64,000 nt of DNA, taken from NCBI GenBank assembly GCA_022560025.1, contig JAFISE010000060.1:62001-126000 (forward strand), in the 5' to 3' direction. Positions 23,061-34,441 of this stretch are shown here, piece after piece (the stretch's first letter is position 1; each line of letters starts with the position of its first letter). Origin of the DNA: Stagonosporopsis chrysanthemi (Eukaryota > Ascomycota > Dothideomycetes > Pleosporales > Didymellaceae). The notes beneath the pieces are model-generated. The model was not told the origin of the DNA. It searched no databases and saw nothing but the letters and a program-made list of their open reading frames with translations. The position numbers and the translations under genes are program-made.

Positions 23061-23792
23061 TCAACTCTTCAGCGCCTCGAGTCTGCCCCTCATCTGTGCC
23101 AACATCTCTTCCTGATCGTCGTCCTCCTCCTCCGCAGGCTGAGCCACCGAGGGTAAATCTTCTTCTTTCGCTCTGCTCGCTGGTAGCCTGTCCTTCAGGA
23201 TGTCTGACAGGACCTTGTCGACTTCCTCCTCGGCCTCCTCGTCCTCTTCCAGCCCTTCTGTATCCGCGAGAGTGTCGTCTACCATCTCCTCGATTATGCC
23301 AGCCTTCATGAGCTCAGACGATAGCTCGCGCATCGTGCCCGTCAGCTCCGGCAGTCTGACCAGCGAGTTCACATCCTTCATGATCCCTGTGCTCGCCTTG
23401 ATGCTGCCCTCGATTTTCCGTACAGAAAATGCTTCGTTGACCTGCATCTGAACAGAGTTGAGTTGTGCCTTGCTCGTATGTAGCCGACCGCTCTGCTTCC
23501 GTACGCGGATCAACTCTCGAGCGAATACTCGCACTTCTTGATTTGCTTGCTTAGCCATGGAGGGGTTTCGTTGTGCGCGCCTGGACGCCTGCAAGATCAG
23601 GGTTTTTGTCTTCTGCTCAGTCGACTTGAGGCCCTGAATATCGCGATCGAGTTTGCGCACGTTCTGCCGCACAAGAGCATTGCATTTACGCTTCTACAAG
23701 AACATTAGACCATGTACTATGGGCCCATGCAAGACTGCCTGTACCTGCTCCTCTGGCGTGGGCTTCCAGATAAGGCCTCGAATAGTCTCCAT
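23061..23792 (-). CDS. VPS24: ESCRT-III subunit Vps24/CHMP3
   Basis: Part of the ESCRT-III filament that drives inward membrane budding at multivesicular endosomes. Exon 1 is 23745-23792 (METIRGLIWKPTPEEQ), then a 51-nt intron (23694-23744) and exon 2 at 23061-23693, giving 226 residues, the normal length. The basic first helices (KRKCNALVRQNVRKLDRDIQ), the central LPELTGTMRELSSELMKAGIIEEM line and the acidic C-terminus are as in the Vps24 branch rather than Vps2. The very end, EEMLAQMRGRLEALKS, is a MIM1 motif for binding the Vps4 ATPase MIT domain. Divergent from the p23 gene. Confidence 0.92.
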
Positions 23793-24431
23793 GGCGCGAT
23801 CTTGCGGTAGTGGATGTGTTTCGAGTATCGGCAGTTGTGGACGCCTCTGCGCCGAATGCGCGAAGGAGGTGGTTGATGACAGGTACGGTCCTCGACTTAT
23901 ACAACCAGCCAAGGTAACTTGCTGTGGCTGAGAAGTACGTGGTGCAGCAATTACAGTGCAGCAGCAAGGGTACGGTGAATGGTATGCATGGATGAAGGTA
24001 CAATGATGGTGCCTTGATTCGCAACCACGGCTGTCGGTGCTCGCTCGGGCCAGCAGTGACCTCACGTTGTTTCGCGGGGCAGGTACATCCCACTCTTGGG
24101 CTAGCCCCCAGCAACAACCACGCTTCAAGGCAAACACCTCACAACCACCGAGTCAGCATCTGCCCAATCCTTTTGCAAGCGGCAAGCTCCATAACACATC
24201 TCTGATCGTCATCCTGCAACTTGCTAGCAAACACTAGCCACAAAACCGGGGCTGAAGCTGAACGTTCTACAGCTTCCATTGCTTTCTACGCTAGTCTCTC
24301 CACAACAGCGCTGCATTTCTTCCGCCTTCTCGACCTCGACTTCGCAGCTACACAACTTCGTCATACAACACATAAACCTATCCATTACGCGCAACCAGAC
24401 TTTCAACTCCTAAACATACACAGTTGCAACC
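23793..24431. promoter_or_regulatory. Divergent promoter region VPS24 / p23
   Basis: 639 bases between two divergent starts, with pyrimidine-rich stretches and no convincing coding frame. Promoter role inferred from orientation. Confidence 0.5.
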
Positions 24432-25287
24432 ATGTCTACGCCTACCGTCACACCTGAAGGTAAGTTACAGCCTTATCGACCTTGAGCTCCGCGTCTGTAC
24501 GTTGCGGCGCAAGCTCGTTGTCTAAGCACAACGCGGCAATTGGCAGACGCAAGCTTCGACCATCTTTTGCACCAGCAATGCATGCTAACTCGACCCAGTC
24601 ACCTGGGCGCAGCGTTCATCTGAACACGACCCTGAGAAGAACTATGTTTTCCTTACCATCGTTGCCGCGGATGTTCCCGAGTCAGACTTGAAGCTTGACT
24701 TGCAACCCACAAAGCTCAGCTTCAAGGGTACATCAAGCTCCAAGAAGGTCACCTATGCCGTTGACCTCGAGTTCTTCGCCGAAATTGACCCCAAGGAGTC
24801 CAAGATTCAGCACAGCGGTCGCGATGTCACACTCGTCCTGCGCAAGAAAGAGCTCAAGGAGGAATTCTGGCCACGCCTGCTCAAGGACAAGGCGAAGGTT
24901 CACTTCTTGAAGACCAACTTCGACAAGGTACGTCAAACACTGTCAAAGCAACTGCAGATGCCGCGTGGCTGCTAGGATTGTAGCGCTAATTCTATGCAGT
25001 GGGTCGATGAGGACGAGCAGGATGAGGCCCCCGCCGACGACGAGATGATGAACCAGATGAACCCCATGGGCGGTGACGGCGGCTTTGGTGGTATCGACTT
25101 CTCGAAGCTCGGCGCAGCACAGGGCATGGGTGGCCTCCCTGGAATGGGCGGAATGGAGGGCCTTGAGGGTGAGGATAGTGACGAGGACGACGAGGACATG
25201 CCCGAACTCGAAGACGATGACAGCAAGGGCAAGCCTGCTGCCGCAGCTGCGTCCGGTGACAAGCCCAAGATCGAGGAGGTCGCATAA
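24432..25287 (+). CDS. Hsp90 co-chaperone p23 (Sba1/Wos2-like)
   Basis: Exons 24432-24459, 24599-24927 and 25000-25287 give 214 residues. A CS domain (about 8-120) starts VTWAQRSSEHDPEKNYVFLT and includes the family line HFLKTNFDKWVDED, in which the tryptophan directly follows the second intron. p23 binds ATP-bound closed Hsp90 and slows its ATPase, stabilising client complexes in cytosol and nucleus. The C-terminal tail is glycine/methionine-rich (MGGLPGMGGMEG) and acidic, as in Sba1 and Wos2. The first intron is 139 nt, long for this window. Confidence 0.94.
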
Positions 25288-25641
25288 ACGTCCGATACCC
25301 TCGCTACGAATGAATGACATGAAAAGTGGAGGAATGAAGGTTATGACAGCCCGGCGCAGCGGCATATCTGGGTGATGTTTGGGTTAGGATATGGCTTAGC
25401 ATGGACATGTATGTTGGGGACACGCTGTGTTAGTCTTGTTTGAGACTTCCGAGCGTATAATTGACGGCTTCCACACGACAAACGAATCGAATGATACTCT
25501 CATGAACTGAATTGTGACTTCTACTGTAGACTATGGTATCAATCGCTCGATAACAGACAACCACCCAGTGTATTGTGCTTTCCGCCAACCGATCCCTGCG
25601 TTCACGATAATAATTTTTACCACTCAAGCCCTGGCGGGCTC
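25288..25641. other. Convergent 3' spacer
   Basis: 354 bases between the p23 and Zn2Cys6 stop codons. It probably carries both 3' UTRs. Nothing else is seen. Confidence 0.5.
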
Positions 25642-27717
25642 CTAATCACCCCGGATGATCTTGCCCACAAACTTTAGCTCCCACTCCGCTGGATCCTCAC
25701 CCACAAACTTTGCATTAGCTCGCTCTTCTAGCATTTGCGTCGTAACCGCAATCCCTTCATACCATTCTCGAATCGACTCCTGAACATCATCACCCCACAT
25801 AACCAGCATGCCGTCCGTACTGCGTGGTATCGGCTTGGGTGGTACGCCACGCATTTTCAGTAGCATATTTAGAATATCACTGAACCGTTCGCCCTGCTGC
25901 GAGAAAGACGCCGCGGGCTTATCGAGCGGCCACCTAGGGTGTCTCGGAGCTGGCTGCGCGTTCATGGCCGCTGGCGGCGGGGACTGCAATGCAGATGCCA
26001 AGTCATCGTCGACCTTCGATACTGGGTCGTTATGCGAGGTCTCAGAGACAGAGGGCACTTCCCAGGTGCGGAAGAGCCAGCACATACGTTCTACGCTGGC
26101 GAGCAGGATGACTGCGACGAGGAAGGTTTCGAAGGGATTGGCTTGTTGGCGTTGCAGAAGGCGCCGTTCGAGGTCGTTCATTACAATGCGAGCCACACAT
26201 GCGGCGCGCTTCTCGGTAGCTCCCATAAGTTGCATTTTGATTAGACTGTAGGACGAGGGCTGGTCGAGGGCTGTGATGGGGGAGCGTGAAGCATCTTCCA
26301 TATCAGACGAGGAGAGAGTCGGTGCCGAAAGCGTCGGTGGGAGAGTCGGGTTAGAGAAGAGATGCCAGTGCAGATCGCGAGATGTGAGTATTCGTGTATA
26401 GTGCCATAGCTCCATCACCTTATCCAGCAAACCATCCGGATTTGGTGAAACGAGCCTCGATACCGTGTGCTGTGTTGTCCTCATGAATGCTGAGCCTTCT
26501 GATAGGACGAAATGAGGGCTCATTTTCTTCATGTAAAGGTCTAATTTCCCACTGATATCATCCTCGCCGTCTATGAGCTCAAGATCCGGGTTGCTGGCAG
26601 AGGCGAAGATGGCGGGATCAATATCGGTATTCTGAGATGATTGAGTTTGATGGCATTTGAGAGGAGTGAAGGTCGAGAAGATACCCGACTCGGGGTGGTG
26701 CGAGGCTTCGATGCGACCAGGAGTCTGGTCCAAACGTATTTGTCCTTTGGCTTGGCTGGTCGCGTGGTACGCAAGTACACCGTGCAGACCAGCTGAATAA
26801 AGATTAAACTCTTCCGCGATACGCGTTCGTATACATGGCTGCTTCCACAGGCGTGCGCTTTCGACATTCTGACAAGTGTTGCAGGGGTTGTCACCGGAAC
26901 ACGGTTTCTTCAACATCCGGCACCGAATGCACGCGCCTCTTTTGCGGACCTCCTGCACTTCCTTCCGTCTAGTATCAGTGAAGCGACCCCTCACTTTAGG
27001 TTTTGCGGGCTTCTGGTGAATGCTAAAGTCAGTAGTAAAGTGCGTCTGGGTGTTTGGATTGATCGCGATAGGTCGGGGCTGGGCAAACTTGGAAGAGCTG
27101 TCGTCTTTCGGTAGTAACTGGTCCTTATTGTGGTCTTGCAGCAGAGGATCCAATGGGTGAGGCTGCAGGTTGGGCCATTGCGGGCGTTGAAACCCCATTC
27201 CATTGTGGGAAAGATTCAGATCTGAATCCATGTTCATGCCACTAGCGAGTGGCATTAGGTCGTTGGCCGCCGATGCCGCCATGACGAGCGAGGGAACCAT
27301 TTGCGCCATGGTACCAGAGCTTGAGAGAGGCATATTACCCATGTGAGGCGAATTCGTAGGCGAATGGTGCAGAGGACCGTTGAACTGGTACATGGATGGT
27401 AAAGCGGGCGCACCAGACATGTCCATGGCATGTGACAGACTACTCAGGTCGGTTCCTTCCGTTCGGTCGTCCTGTATCCATTCATCGAGCAGCTCTCCCT
27501 GTCCTGCATTGTGGTGCACCTGCTGCTGCTGAGGTTGCATGCGCTGCTGCTGCTGCTGCTGCTGGTCCACCGGACGCTTACCGGAGAGGTCGAGGTGTTG
27601 TCGCGACACTTCTGCAAGGGTCTCAAGAGCAGAAAGTTGCTTGGAAGGCGTAAATGGGAGGTTGACCTTTTGCCCATTGCGCATTGTTCCTGTCCCGTTC
27701 GCAACGGTCTGCGCCAT
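25642..27717 (-). CDS. Zn2Cys6 transcription factor
   Basis: Single-exon, 691-residue protein with an ATG at 27717-27715. Unusually, the zinc cluster is central rather than N-terminal: cysteines at 263, 266, 273, 279, 282 and 295 (C-x2-C-x6-C-x5-C-x2-C-x12-C), with the basic line RKRGACIRCRMLKKPC. Upstream is a low-complexity region with glutamine runs (encoded by CAG/CAA repeats near 27530-27560), likely an activation segment. The C-terminal half is helical and resembles the region found after central zinc clusters in a Sordariomycete/Dothideomycete-wide group of uncharacterised regulators. Target genes are unknown; the neighbouring mpaB-type gene is divergent and might be co-regulated, which is only a guess. 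Confidence 0.87.
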   Translation of the reverse strand: MAQTVANGTGTMRNGQKVNLPFTPSKQLSALETLAEVSRQHLDLSGKRPVDQQQQQQQRMQPQQQQVHHNAGQGELLDEWIQDDRTEGTDLSSLSHAMDMSGAPALPSMYQFNGPLHHSPTNSPHMGNMPLSSSGTMAQMVPSLVMAASAANDLMPLASGMNMDSDLNLSHNGMGFQRPQWPNLQPHPLDPLLQDHNKDQLLPKDDSSSKFAQPRPIAINPNTQTHFTTDFSIHQKPAKPKVRGRFTDTRRKEVQEVRKRGACIRCRMLKKPCSGDNPCNTCQNVESARLWKQPCIRTRIAEEFNLYSAGLHGVLAYHATSQAKGQIRLDQTPGRIEASHHPESGIFSTFTPLKCHQTQSSQNTDIDPAIFASASNPDLELIDGEDDISGKLDLYMKKMSPHFVLSEGSAFMRTTQHTVSRLVSPNPDGLLDKVMELWHYTRILTSRDLHWHLFSNPTLPPTLSAPTLSSSDMEDASRSPITALDQPSSYSLIKMQLMGATEKRAACVARIVMNDLERRLLQRQQANPFETFLVAVILLASVERMCWLFRTWEVPSVSETSHNDPVSKVDDDLASALQSPPPAAMNAQPAPRHPRWPLDKPAASFSQQGERFSDILNMLLKMRGVPPKPIPRSTDGMLVMWGDDVQESIREWYEGIAVTTQMLEERANAKFVGEDPAEWELKFVGKIIRGD

Positions 27718-28559
27718 GTTGTCTGGGAGAGGCAGCTCGTGGAACTGCAGCAGTGCCCGCTGGCGATCGCGCAGAGGTAAAGCCGGACATTTCTTGACCA
27801 GATGGTTCGTGAGGCTGTCTATACGGCCCTTGGGGAACTGCGTGCGTGGTCAGTTGCTTGACCGTAACTTTTTCCGTGGTGGGGTTCGCGCACTTTCTCA
27901 CCGCATGATTTGCAAGTGTGTTGGTAGCGGTTGCTCGCGTCTTCGAGCTTCGGACCGCGTTCGAAGTACTCTAGAATGAGCTGATTCGGCCTCCTGTACT
28001 CTATATCAGCAATTGCGTGTCCTGTGTGCTGCTGTGACAGCGTACCTGCCCATGGCGGTGAGTTGAGCGGTAACAGTAAACTGCACAGACAAGGGTTGCG
28101 GGAAGTGGCAGAAACACGCAGCCAAGCTAGCGCCAATGCGTCATTCGGCCAGGGCGGTTCTGTGAACAGCCTCGTGACAGACGCGATTTCACCTGCGACC
28201 GATACCTCACCCGAAACCGATTGCGATTCGACCATTCTGAACTTTAGACGACAAACTGACAAGCGCACCGAGCAAGGCGATGACGATGTGATTGGCCTAC
28301 TTGTCCAGCCAGCACATACTAACGCCTGATCAAGGCCGCCATCCTGCCCCATCCCATCGTTAGTGCTATGCGGGTTGTGTTCGATGTTCAGGATGTGATC
28401 CTTTCACATCTGCTTGTGTCATCGTTGGTTGCCTGATTAGGATGCGTCTTGGCGAGCCTTCTTCCTTGCACGTGGATGCGAATCGTAGTGGTGTTTAAAG
28501 CCCCACAACTTGTTCTTTGCTCAGCCGAGTGGCCTGTACACATTACGAGACTTCACACA
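27718..28559. promoter_or_regulatory. Divergent spacer, Zn2Cys6 gene / mpaB-type gene
   Basis: 842 bases between divergent starts. Open frames on both strands (for example 27819-28352 minus) have no family resemblance and are treated as chance. Must hold both promoters. Confidence 0.45.
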
Positions 28560-29976
28560 ATGGCGGATCAACCAGATGCCCTTTTCTCGATCTCACCTCT
28601 GCTTCAGGCACGTACAACATGGATTGTGGCTGCTATTGCGGGTTATGTCGTGTTATGCCGGGCGTTGAGGTACAGAAGACGGGACGAGGAGCATGCACAG
28701 AGAGTCTATCGAACTCGCGAAGACTTCAAGAACATGACTGCCGAAGACGCGTGGCAGATTGTCAAATACATCCAGGGTTGCGAATTCCCCTGGATCTCAA
28801 AGAAGGCACTGTCATTTGCCTTGTTCAAGTGCGTGCACGATGTGAGCGAAGTAACCCCCCGACTGACCACAGGGCAGAACGTATGGAATACCAACAATCT
28901 CGAAATTACTATGCGAGACTCAACAGTTGGGCAAAGTCGAGTATGCTAGTCGGCGCTACACCGACACTACCGTCCTCATCGCAGAGTTTCTTCAGCACAG
29001 TCCTTCTTCTGAGCGGGCTAACTCGGCCATAGCTCGAATGAACTATCTGCATTCTAGATACCAGAAGGCGAACAAGATCAGCAATGACGACATGCTGTAC
29101 ACTTTATCTTTGTTTGTGCTAGAAGTTGAGAAGTGGATCAGGCTTTACGAGTGGAGGGCACTCACGCCAATGGAGATTGCCGCATTGTAAGTAAATGATT
29201 TAATGTTTCGAGTACTTGACGTGTACAAGAAACTGACACGAATGCAGAGGCACACACTGGAAAGTCGTTGGTGAGGCCATGGGCATAGACTACGTCGACC
29301 TCCTCCATGGACCCGATGCCTTCCAGGACGGTTTGGAGTTCTTTGAGGATTTGAATGGCTGGGCCGACAAGTACGAGAAGGAGCACATGGTGCCTGACAA
29401 GTTCAACCACCAGTTAGCAGAAGAGACCACTCGTATTCTTCTCGCTAATGTACCTGATGCTCTTAAGCTATATGGACAGCACTTCGTCACGGCCCTAATG
29501 GACATCCAGCTAAGACGAGCTATGCTGTACGATGATCCTCCGCAAATCTATACAGAAATAATCAGGGCTATCTTCGGGCTAAGGAGATTTGTCTCAAAGA
29601 ACCTTCTACCTCCTCGGCCCTACGCATTCCGAGTCAAACTCGTCACTGATGAGCCAGACCAAAAGACAGGAAGATACTTCACGACGGAGTACGATACTGA
29701 GCCATGGTAAGATATACGCTCAAGAGCGCCTACGAGTACTAAAATTGATGCAGGTATCTCCAGCCTACTTTCGCCGCGCGCAACTCGCCCCTCGCATGGC
29801 TCAACTGGTTTGCCGGTAAGCCGTACCCCAATGGAGTGAACTACAAGCCCCAAGGCTACAAAATCTTTGAACTCGGTCCAGAGAAGTTGGAAGGCTACGG
29901 TCTTGACGAATGTAAAGCAACTCGCGACCGCCTCCTGGACACTGATCGTGGCCGTTGCCCATTTGCTTTTTCATAG
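28560..29976 (+). CDS. ER-bound oxygenase of the mpaB / rubber-oxygenase family (DUF2236)
   Basis: Four exons: 28560-28828, 28878-29186, 29248-29706 and 29754-29976, giving 419 residues. An N-terminal membrane helix (TWIVAAIAGYVVLCRAL, about 18-35) is followed by a helical catalytic domain. Splicing recovers FKTYGIPTISKLL, RRYTDTTVLIAEFL and the long helix YEWRALTPMEIAALGTHWKVVG, typical of the family. Characterised members are a haem-containing bacterial latex oxygenase and MpaB, which cleaves a prenyl chain in mycophenolic acid biosynthesis. No biosynthetic cluster surrounds this gene, so the substrate is unknown. All three introns use good GT-AG signals; the first AG choice (28876-28877) is set by frame. 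Confidence 0.88.
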
Positions 29977-30294
29977 GCCAAGAACACGCGCATGCTTTTG
30001 ACCATGGTGCTACATTAGTTCTTATGTCTTGCAAGACATGTAGAGTGCAGTGCAGCTCTAGACGAAGCACAAAACACAGCCAGACATTTAAACATCGTTA
30101 AAGTAATGACTTTTCATACCCTAACGTTGTTTTGGATGTTCGGTACGAGATACGAAGAAGAGAATCGACATTCATTACGTCATGTACGTTTCATGACGAC
30201 TACACACAACAACTCCTCCCATCATTGCCCAGAGATTTCTATATACATCTTCCATACCACAAGAAACTCCAATAAACACCTAAAGTTCATCGCC
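29977..30294. other. Spacer, 318 bases
   Basis: Tandem-orientation spacer between the mpaB-type gene and the small membrane-protein gene. It contains an in-frame ATG at 30106 upstream of the chosen start but no recognisable feature. Confidence 0.4.
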
Positions 30295-30890
30295 ATGTCA
30301 AATTCCAAATCCCCAGCCGCAAATCCGAACATTGTACCTGACCACGAAGTCAGCGGCTCTACCATTCGCAAAGCCTTCCTCGCGGAAGCGATCGCAAACC
30401 TTTTCACCATTCCTCTCGTAACAAACACATCCTGGGTTCTCTCCTTCCTCCTCAACCACCCATCGGACATCAACCCTTCTTCAGTCCTCTTCGCACGTCT
30501 GTTCAGCGGTCTGATAGTAGGTGGCTTAACATCTGCTCTACTCGCTGGCTACACCAATACGCGCAATGGCATCGAGAGCCGACGGCCGACGTATCTACTG
30601 CTCGGCGCTGGAGAGGCGCTATTAATTCCGATTCTGGTGAATGAGATGCTGAAGGATGGGGGAAGAGATGCGGCGCTGAGCCAGAAGGTCGCTGGGGTCA
30701 GTATTGGGATGTTGCTGCCACCTCTGCTTTGGAGGATCTATGTACTCGGCGTCAGGCCGGATTTGCTGGGGAAGTATACGGAGAAGAGGAATGGTGGAGA
30801 GAGAGGCGACTGTAAGTTTCACTGACTTTGGTCTCAAGTTCCGTTGCTGATTTTGGCGTAGATGGATCTATTGGTCCGCGTGACGAGTAG
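30295..30890 (+). CDS. Small multi-pass membrane protein, uncharacterised
   Basis: Exons 30295-30811 and 30862-30890 give 181 residues. The last exon is short and adds only GSIGPRDE after a 50-nt intron (GTAAGT...GCGTAG). Four hydrophobic stretches are visible: LAEAIANLFTIPLVTNTSWV, LFARLFSGLIVGGLTSALLA, YLLLGAGEALLIPILV and VAGVSIGMLLPPLLWRIYVL. No charged catalytic pattern is seen and I do not recognise the family. The ATG at 30295 (CGCCATGTCA) was preferred to the in-frame upstream ATG at 30106 because the intervening residues look like untranslated sequence. Confidence 0.72.
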
Positions 30891-31119
30891 AATCATTCCA
30901 GGATAGACCTAGGTTGAGCGTTCATCTTCCTTCTAGCGTGGCACTGAGTGAACTGGTATCCAATAGTTCTTTGAGAGATGTACACATCATATCGTAATAG
31001 ATCTCCTGACTTCTCGACTTTTCCAGTCGTTGATTCTCGACATGCACCTGCCATAACGCCGCGCTGAAACAAATCGAATGTCCCTTACCCTGCTTTTCCT
31101 GCCATCACTCGTGACAAAT

Positions 31120-32011
31120 CTAGTCTTCGAATCCACCCCAGCCGTCATCAGAATCCTCTGCTTCTGGTTCTGCCATGTCCTCATCCTCCTGCCCTCTCCA
31201 TTCACGCAATGTGTCTTCTGCCAATACTTCCTTCGCAGCTTCCCTCAAAACCTTGAGACACCCGTTCTTTGCCAGCTGCTCAATTGGTTGTACTAGTGTC
31301 CCCAGAATCTTCTGCTTCTTCTCATCCTCCCAGTCCGCATTGACCTTCTCCAGCTCATCGATCCACACATCCAGGACGTGGTATCGCAGACCGTTCGGAA
31401 TCTTCATGTTCGTTGGGTTAAGTGGTGTCTCCTCCATTATCACATTGTACTCCTCCAAGACAGACGCCTTCCACTTCCTAGCCGCGAGGTATTGGAAAGA
31501 TGCGTTCATGTATTGACGAATAAGGTAGAGGTATTTGTCGAGGCGCAACGCCTCGATATTCGTCCACTCGCGGGACATCGTGAGGAAAAATGCGCGGATG
31601 AAGGCCAGTGCGACGCCGGGCTTCAGAGTCGAGACCAACGAGGCAAAGTCGCGTGACAATCTTTGTTGCAAGGCAGGCTTGTCCTGCATCCAGAGGCCTA
31701 CGGGTTGATCAGTAAGGTGTTCATACTGATGGGAAATGTCGAAGTGCGAGGTGTGACAGAGCAGAAGCCCATATGCAACGAGGGGAGATGACAAGCTTGT
31801 GACCCACAGTAGAACAGTCCTTTCCAGAGCTTCAGAAGGTCAAGCTCTGAGAGTTCCGAACGTCCTTCAAGATAAGTTCGCAGTGAATCGAACGCATTGT
31901 CGCGGATCTCCTTGTCTGTTTCGCACGTCAGGTCCTACAAGGTTCGGGTAATCAGAAGGCGAGCATACCGCTTGAAGCGAGATTCTTAATGAAGGGACTG
32001 TTCTCGGCCAT
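31120..32011 (-). CDS. RRP1: Ribosomal RNA processing protein Rrp1 (NOP52 family)
   Basis: Nucleolar protein needed for late steps of 27S pre-rRNA processing into 60S subunits. Exons 31969-32011, 31808-31915 and 31120-31697 give 242 residues. The start is MAENSPFIKNLASSDKEIRD. Splicing the 110-nt second intron restores WKGLFYCLWMQDKPALQQRL, the hallmark line of the family. The repeated helical (HEAT-like) region continues with FIRAFFLTMSREW and LRLDKYLYLIRQY. The C-terminus is acidic (EDEDMAEPEAEDSDDGWGG). The length is near that of yeast Rrp1. It is divergent from KMT1, with an AT-rich relic in the shared upstream region. Confidence 0.93.
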
Positions 32012-32277
32012 GGTGCAAGCTGTACGACAACGATGGTATCTTGATTGTGAGTTCCGTCGCGGGGACTTTTTTCTGGCAGCCGCGATGCAATCGATAAGTT
32101 AGTGTCGCGCTAGTGGAGAACCCTGAGCAAGACTTGGGAACGCTGCAGCTGACGTTTTGTTTATGACAAAGCAACATGGATGCATCATCTTGAATATTGT
32201 GAATAACTGTCAACGCTAAAGGGCTGCGCTCTCTATACTTGCAAGTGCTAGGCTTGTAGCCTTGCTGCCCCTGCACT

Positions 32278-32668
32278 AAGGTTAATAGCTAAGCTGCGGC
32301 CTACTGCCCTTTATAAGTAATCTAGAGGACAATAAAGAAAACATTCTATAGACTCAAAATAGTATAGAAGTTACACCTGCTGTCTATACTTAGATAGCAA
32401 CCTTTATAATATCTACTTTTCTACAGTTGTAGAAGTAAGTTTGCATGTGTCTAGTAGGTACTGCTTATATAAGCAATTGTTGTTGCGCTAAAGCATTAGC
32501 CTAAAGCTCTCGTACTTTCCTCTAGGCTGTCTAACATACTTTGCCCTCGCAGCAGTACGAAGACGTTGAGCACCCTAATCTACACCTTCTAGAAGCCTAG
32601 GTCAGTTAGCTGCTTACTAGATCTCTGTCTAGAGGTTAATCTTATTAATTAACATTCTGCAGTACGAT
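32278..32668. repeat. AT-rich block, probable RIP-degraded repeat relic
   Basis: About 390 bases with a sudden rise in A+T and in TA, CTA and TAG words compared with the GC-balanced flanks. There is no coding frame. This fits an old transposon fragment eroded by repeat-induced point mutation (C to T at CpA), a process common in Pleosporales. No intact element ends are seen, so the original element cannot be named. It lies between the divergent RRP1 and KMT1 starts and reaches within about 10 bases of the KMT1 ATG. Confidence 0.6.
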
Positions 32669-32676
32669 TATGCGAC

Positions 32677-34441
32677 ATGTCCGCAATGGTCGTTATACCT
32701 AGTAGCAGCCGGCATACTTGTCGCGTTGCTATAGACAAGGTAAGTACAATATACAGACGACTTTTTGTATGTCAATTAGTGCTGATAAAGTTAAGATCCA
32801 TTCTGTCGTGTGTAATCGCATTAAAGATGGCGTTCGTAGCCCCCCTCACTTCACAACACAGCATGGTCCGTGCGCGCTGATGCTGACATCACTTACTTTA
32901 GGACGAACAGTATCTTGTCCTGTGGGAAACTGGGAAGCAGACGTCTAATCCTCCACTGAGCTGGCACGACATTGACGAACTGCGACGGTGCCTAGAACAT
33001 GTTCAAGACTACCTTGAGGAGCGAGAGAAGTAAAGCATGTCTGCCTGCAGCATAGCAGGAGGATGCTAAAAAAAAGCCAGATTCAAGAAACACTTGTCAC
33101 AAAACAAAACGTTATCTAGGAAGCGAAAAAGTCCTGATGCAGATTCAGAGGCCGAACGTCGACCTTCTCCGTTCGACAGACGACTACAGCAGAATAGCCG
33201 GACACCTTCAATTTCTCGTTCGTCATCGGCGTCGAGCACACCAGCTCCTATATCGACTTCCCCGAATATATACAATGGCGTGTTGGATGCTGACGAGCTT
33301 GGCTTCGTATTCTGTCGACATGTAAGTGCATCACTAAAATGAAGTCGACAACCCCTGATCACAACAGGCGTCTGGTCCAGACATTGCTTCGATTCCTATA
33401 ACCGAGCTTCCTACCCTGGAAATGAAACAAGCTGCATACCTTTCAGATGTCAAAACTGCCACCAAGCTTATACGGGCTGCATACGTCAAAAAGCTGAGAA
33501 ATGTTCATGGTCCTCCCATCGAATTGTTCAACGCTGTCGACGCGTCCACCCCCCCGCTACGGTTCCAGTATATCCAGAAGCACAGACTGACAGAGGGTGT
33601 TTATCAATTCTCCTCCGATACTGCTACGGGCTGTCAAAATTGCTCTCCACGCATGGGCCGCGATATTGGTTGTGAGTACACCAGAAAATGCGACTGTCTA
33701 GAGTACGCCGCGGTTGATGAAGCACGTTTGAATGATCAAGAGCGACAAGAGTACGCGCGATGCATAGCTGAGGGTCTCCCAACTATGGGACTGCCCAAGA
33801 AGTTTCCTTATTTCACTGAAGGGACCAAGATACAGCGCACTGGTGCTCTCGTACCTTTCTATCTCGACTCTCGTAGACCGATCTATGAGTGTAATGACAA
33901 TTGCCGTTGTGGCCCAGCGTGTCGCAACAAGAACGTCCAATTTGGCCGTAGAGTCGAGCTTGAGATTTTCAGGACTTCAAGCGGCAGAGGGTGGGGCCTA
34001 CGTTGCAAGCAAGATCTGCATCAAGGTCAATTCATCGACACATACCGTGGCGAGGTTATCACCGATGAGGAGGCTACCCGTCGAGAATGCACATCATCTA
34101 AGGCCAAGGCCTCCTACCTATACTCGCTCGACAAATTCCACGAAACTGAAGAGCTGGGACATGAGCCATACGTGGTCGATGGAGAGTTCATGGGCGGTCC
34201 GACTAAGTTCATCAATCACTCTTGTGAACCGAATTGTAGGCAGTATACGGTCAGCTACAACAAACACGATCCTCACGTCTACGACCTCGCCTTCTTCGCC
34301 TGCAGGGATATTCCAGCATACGAGGAACTCACATTCGATTACCTCGACAAAGAAGACGATGGGGAGGTAGAAGACCCAGCTCACGATGCAATTCCATGTC
34401 TCTGCGGCACTAAAAAATGCCGCAAGTGGCTGTGGACTTGA
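32677..34441 (+). CDS. Histone H3K9 methyltransferase (Clr4/Suv39/DIM-5 type)
   Basis: Writes H3K9 methylation that marks heterochromatin. Four exons: 32677-32739, 32902-33029, 33081-33321 and 33368-34441, giving 501 residues. A chromodomain-like segment crosses the first splice (DKDEQYLVLWETG, then DELRRCLEHVQDYLEERE). A basic, serine-rich linker follows. The pre-SET zinc cluster starts GCQNCSPRMG (about 232). The SET domain has GRGWGL, YRGEVIT, the cofactor-binding FINHSCEPNC and the catalytic-tyrosine line ELTFDYLD. Post-SET cysteines are in PCLCGTKKCRKW at the C-terminus. All catalytic elements are intact. The chromodomain is short at its N-terminal side, so exon 1 is the least certain part. 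In Neurospora the related enzyme directs DNA methylation of RIP-damaged repeats. Confidence 0.92.

Noticed and set aside
27520..27580. CAG/CTG repeat as a separate repeat element or array
   Set aside because: It encodes the glutamine run of the Zn2Cys6 regulator. No CRISPR-like spacing is present, and none is expected in a nuclear fungal genome.
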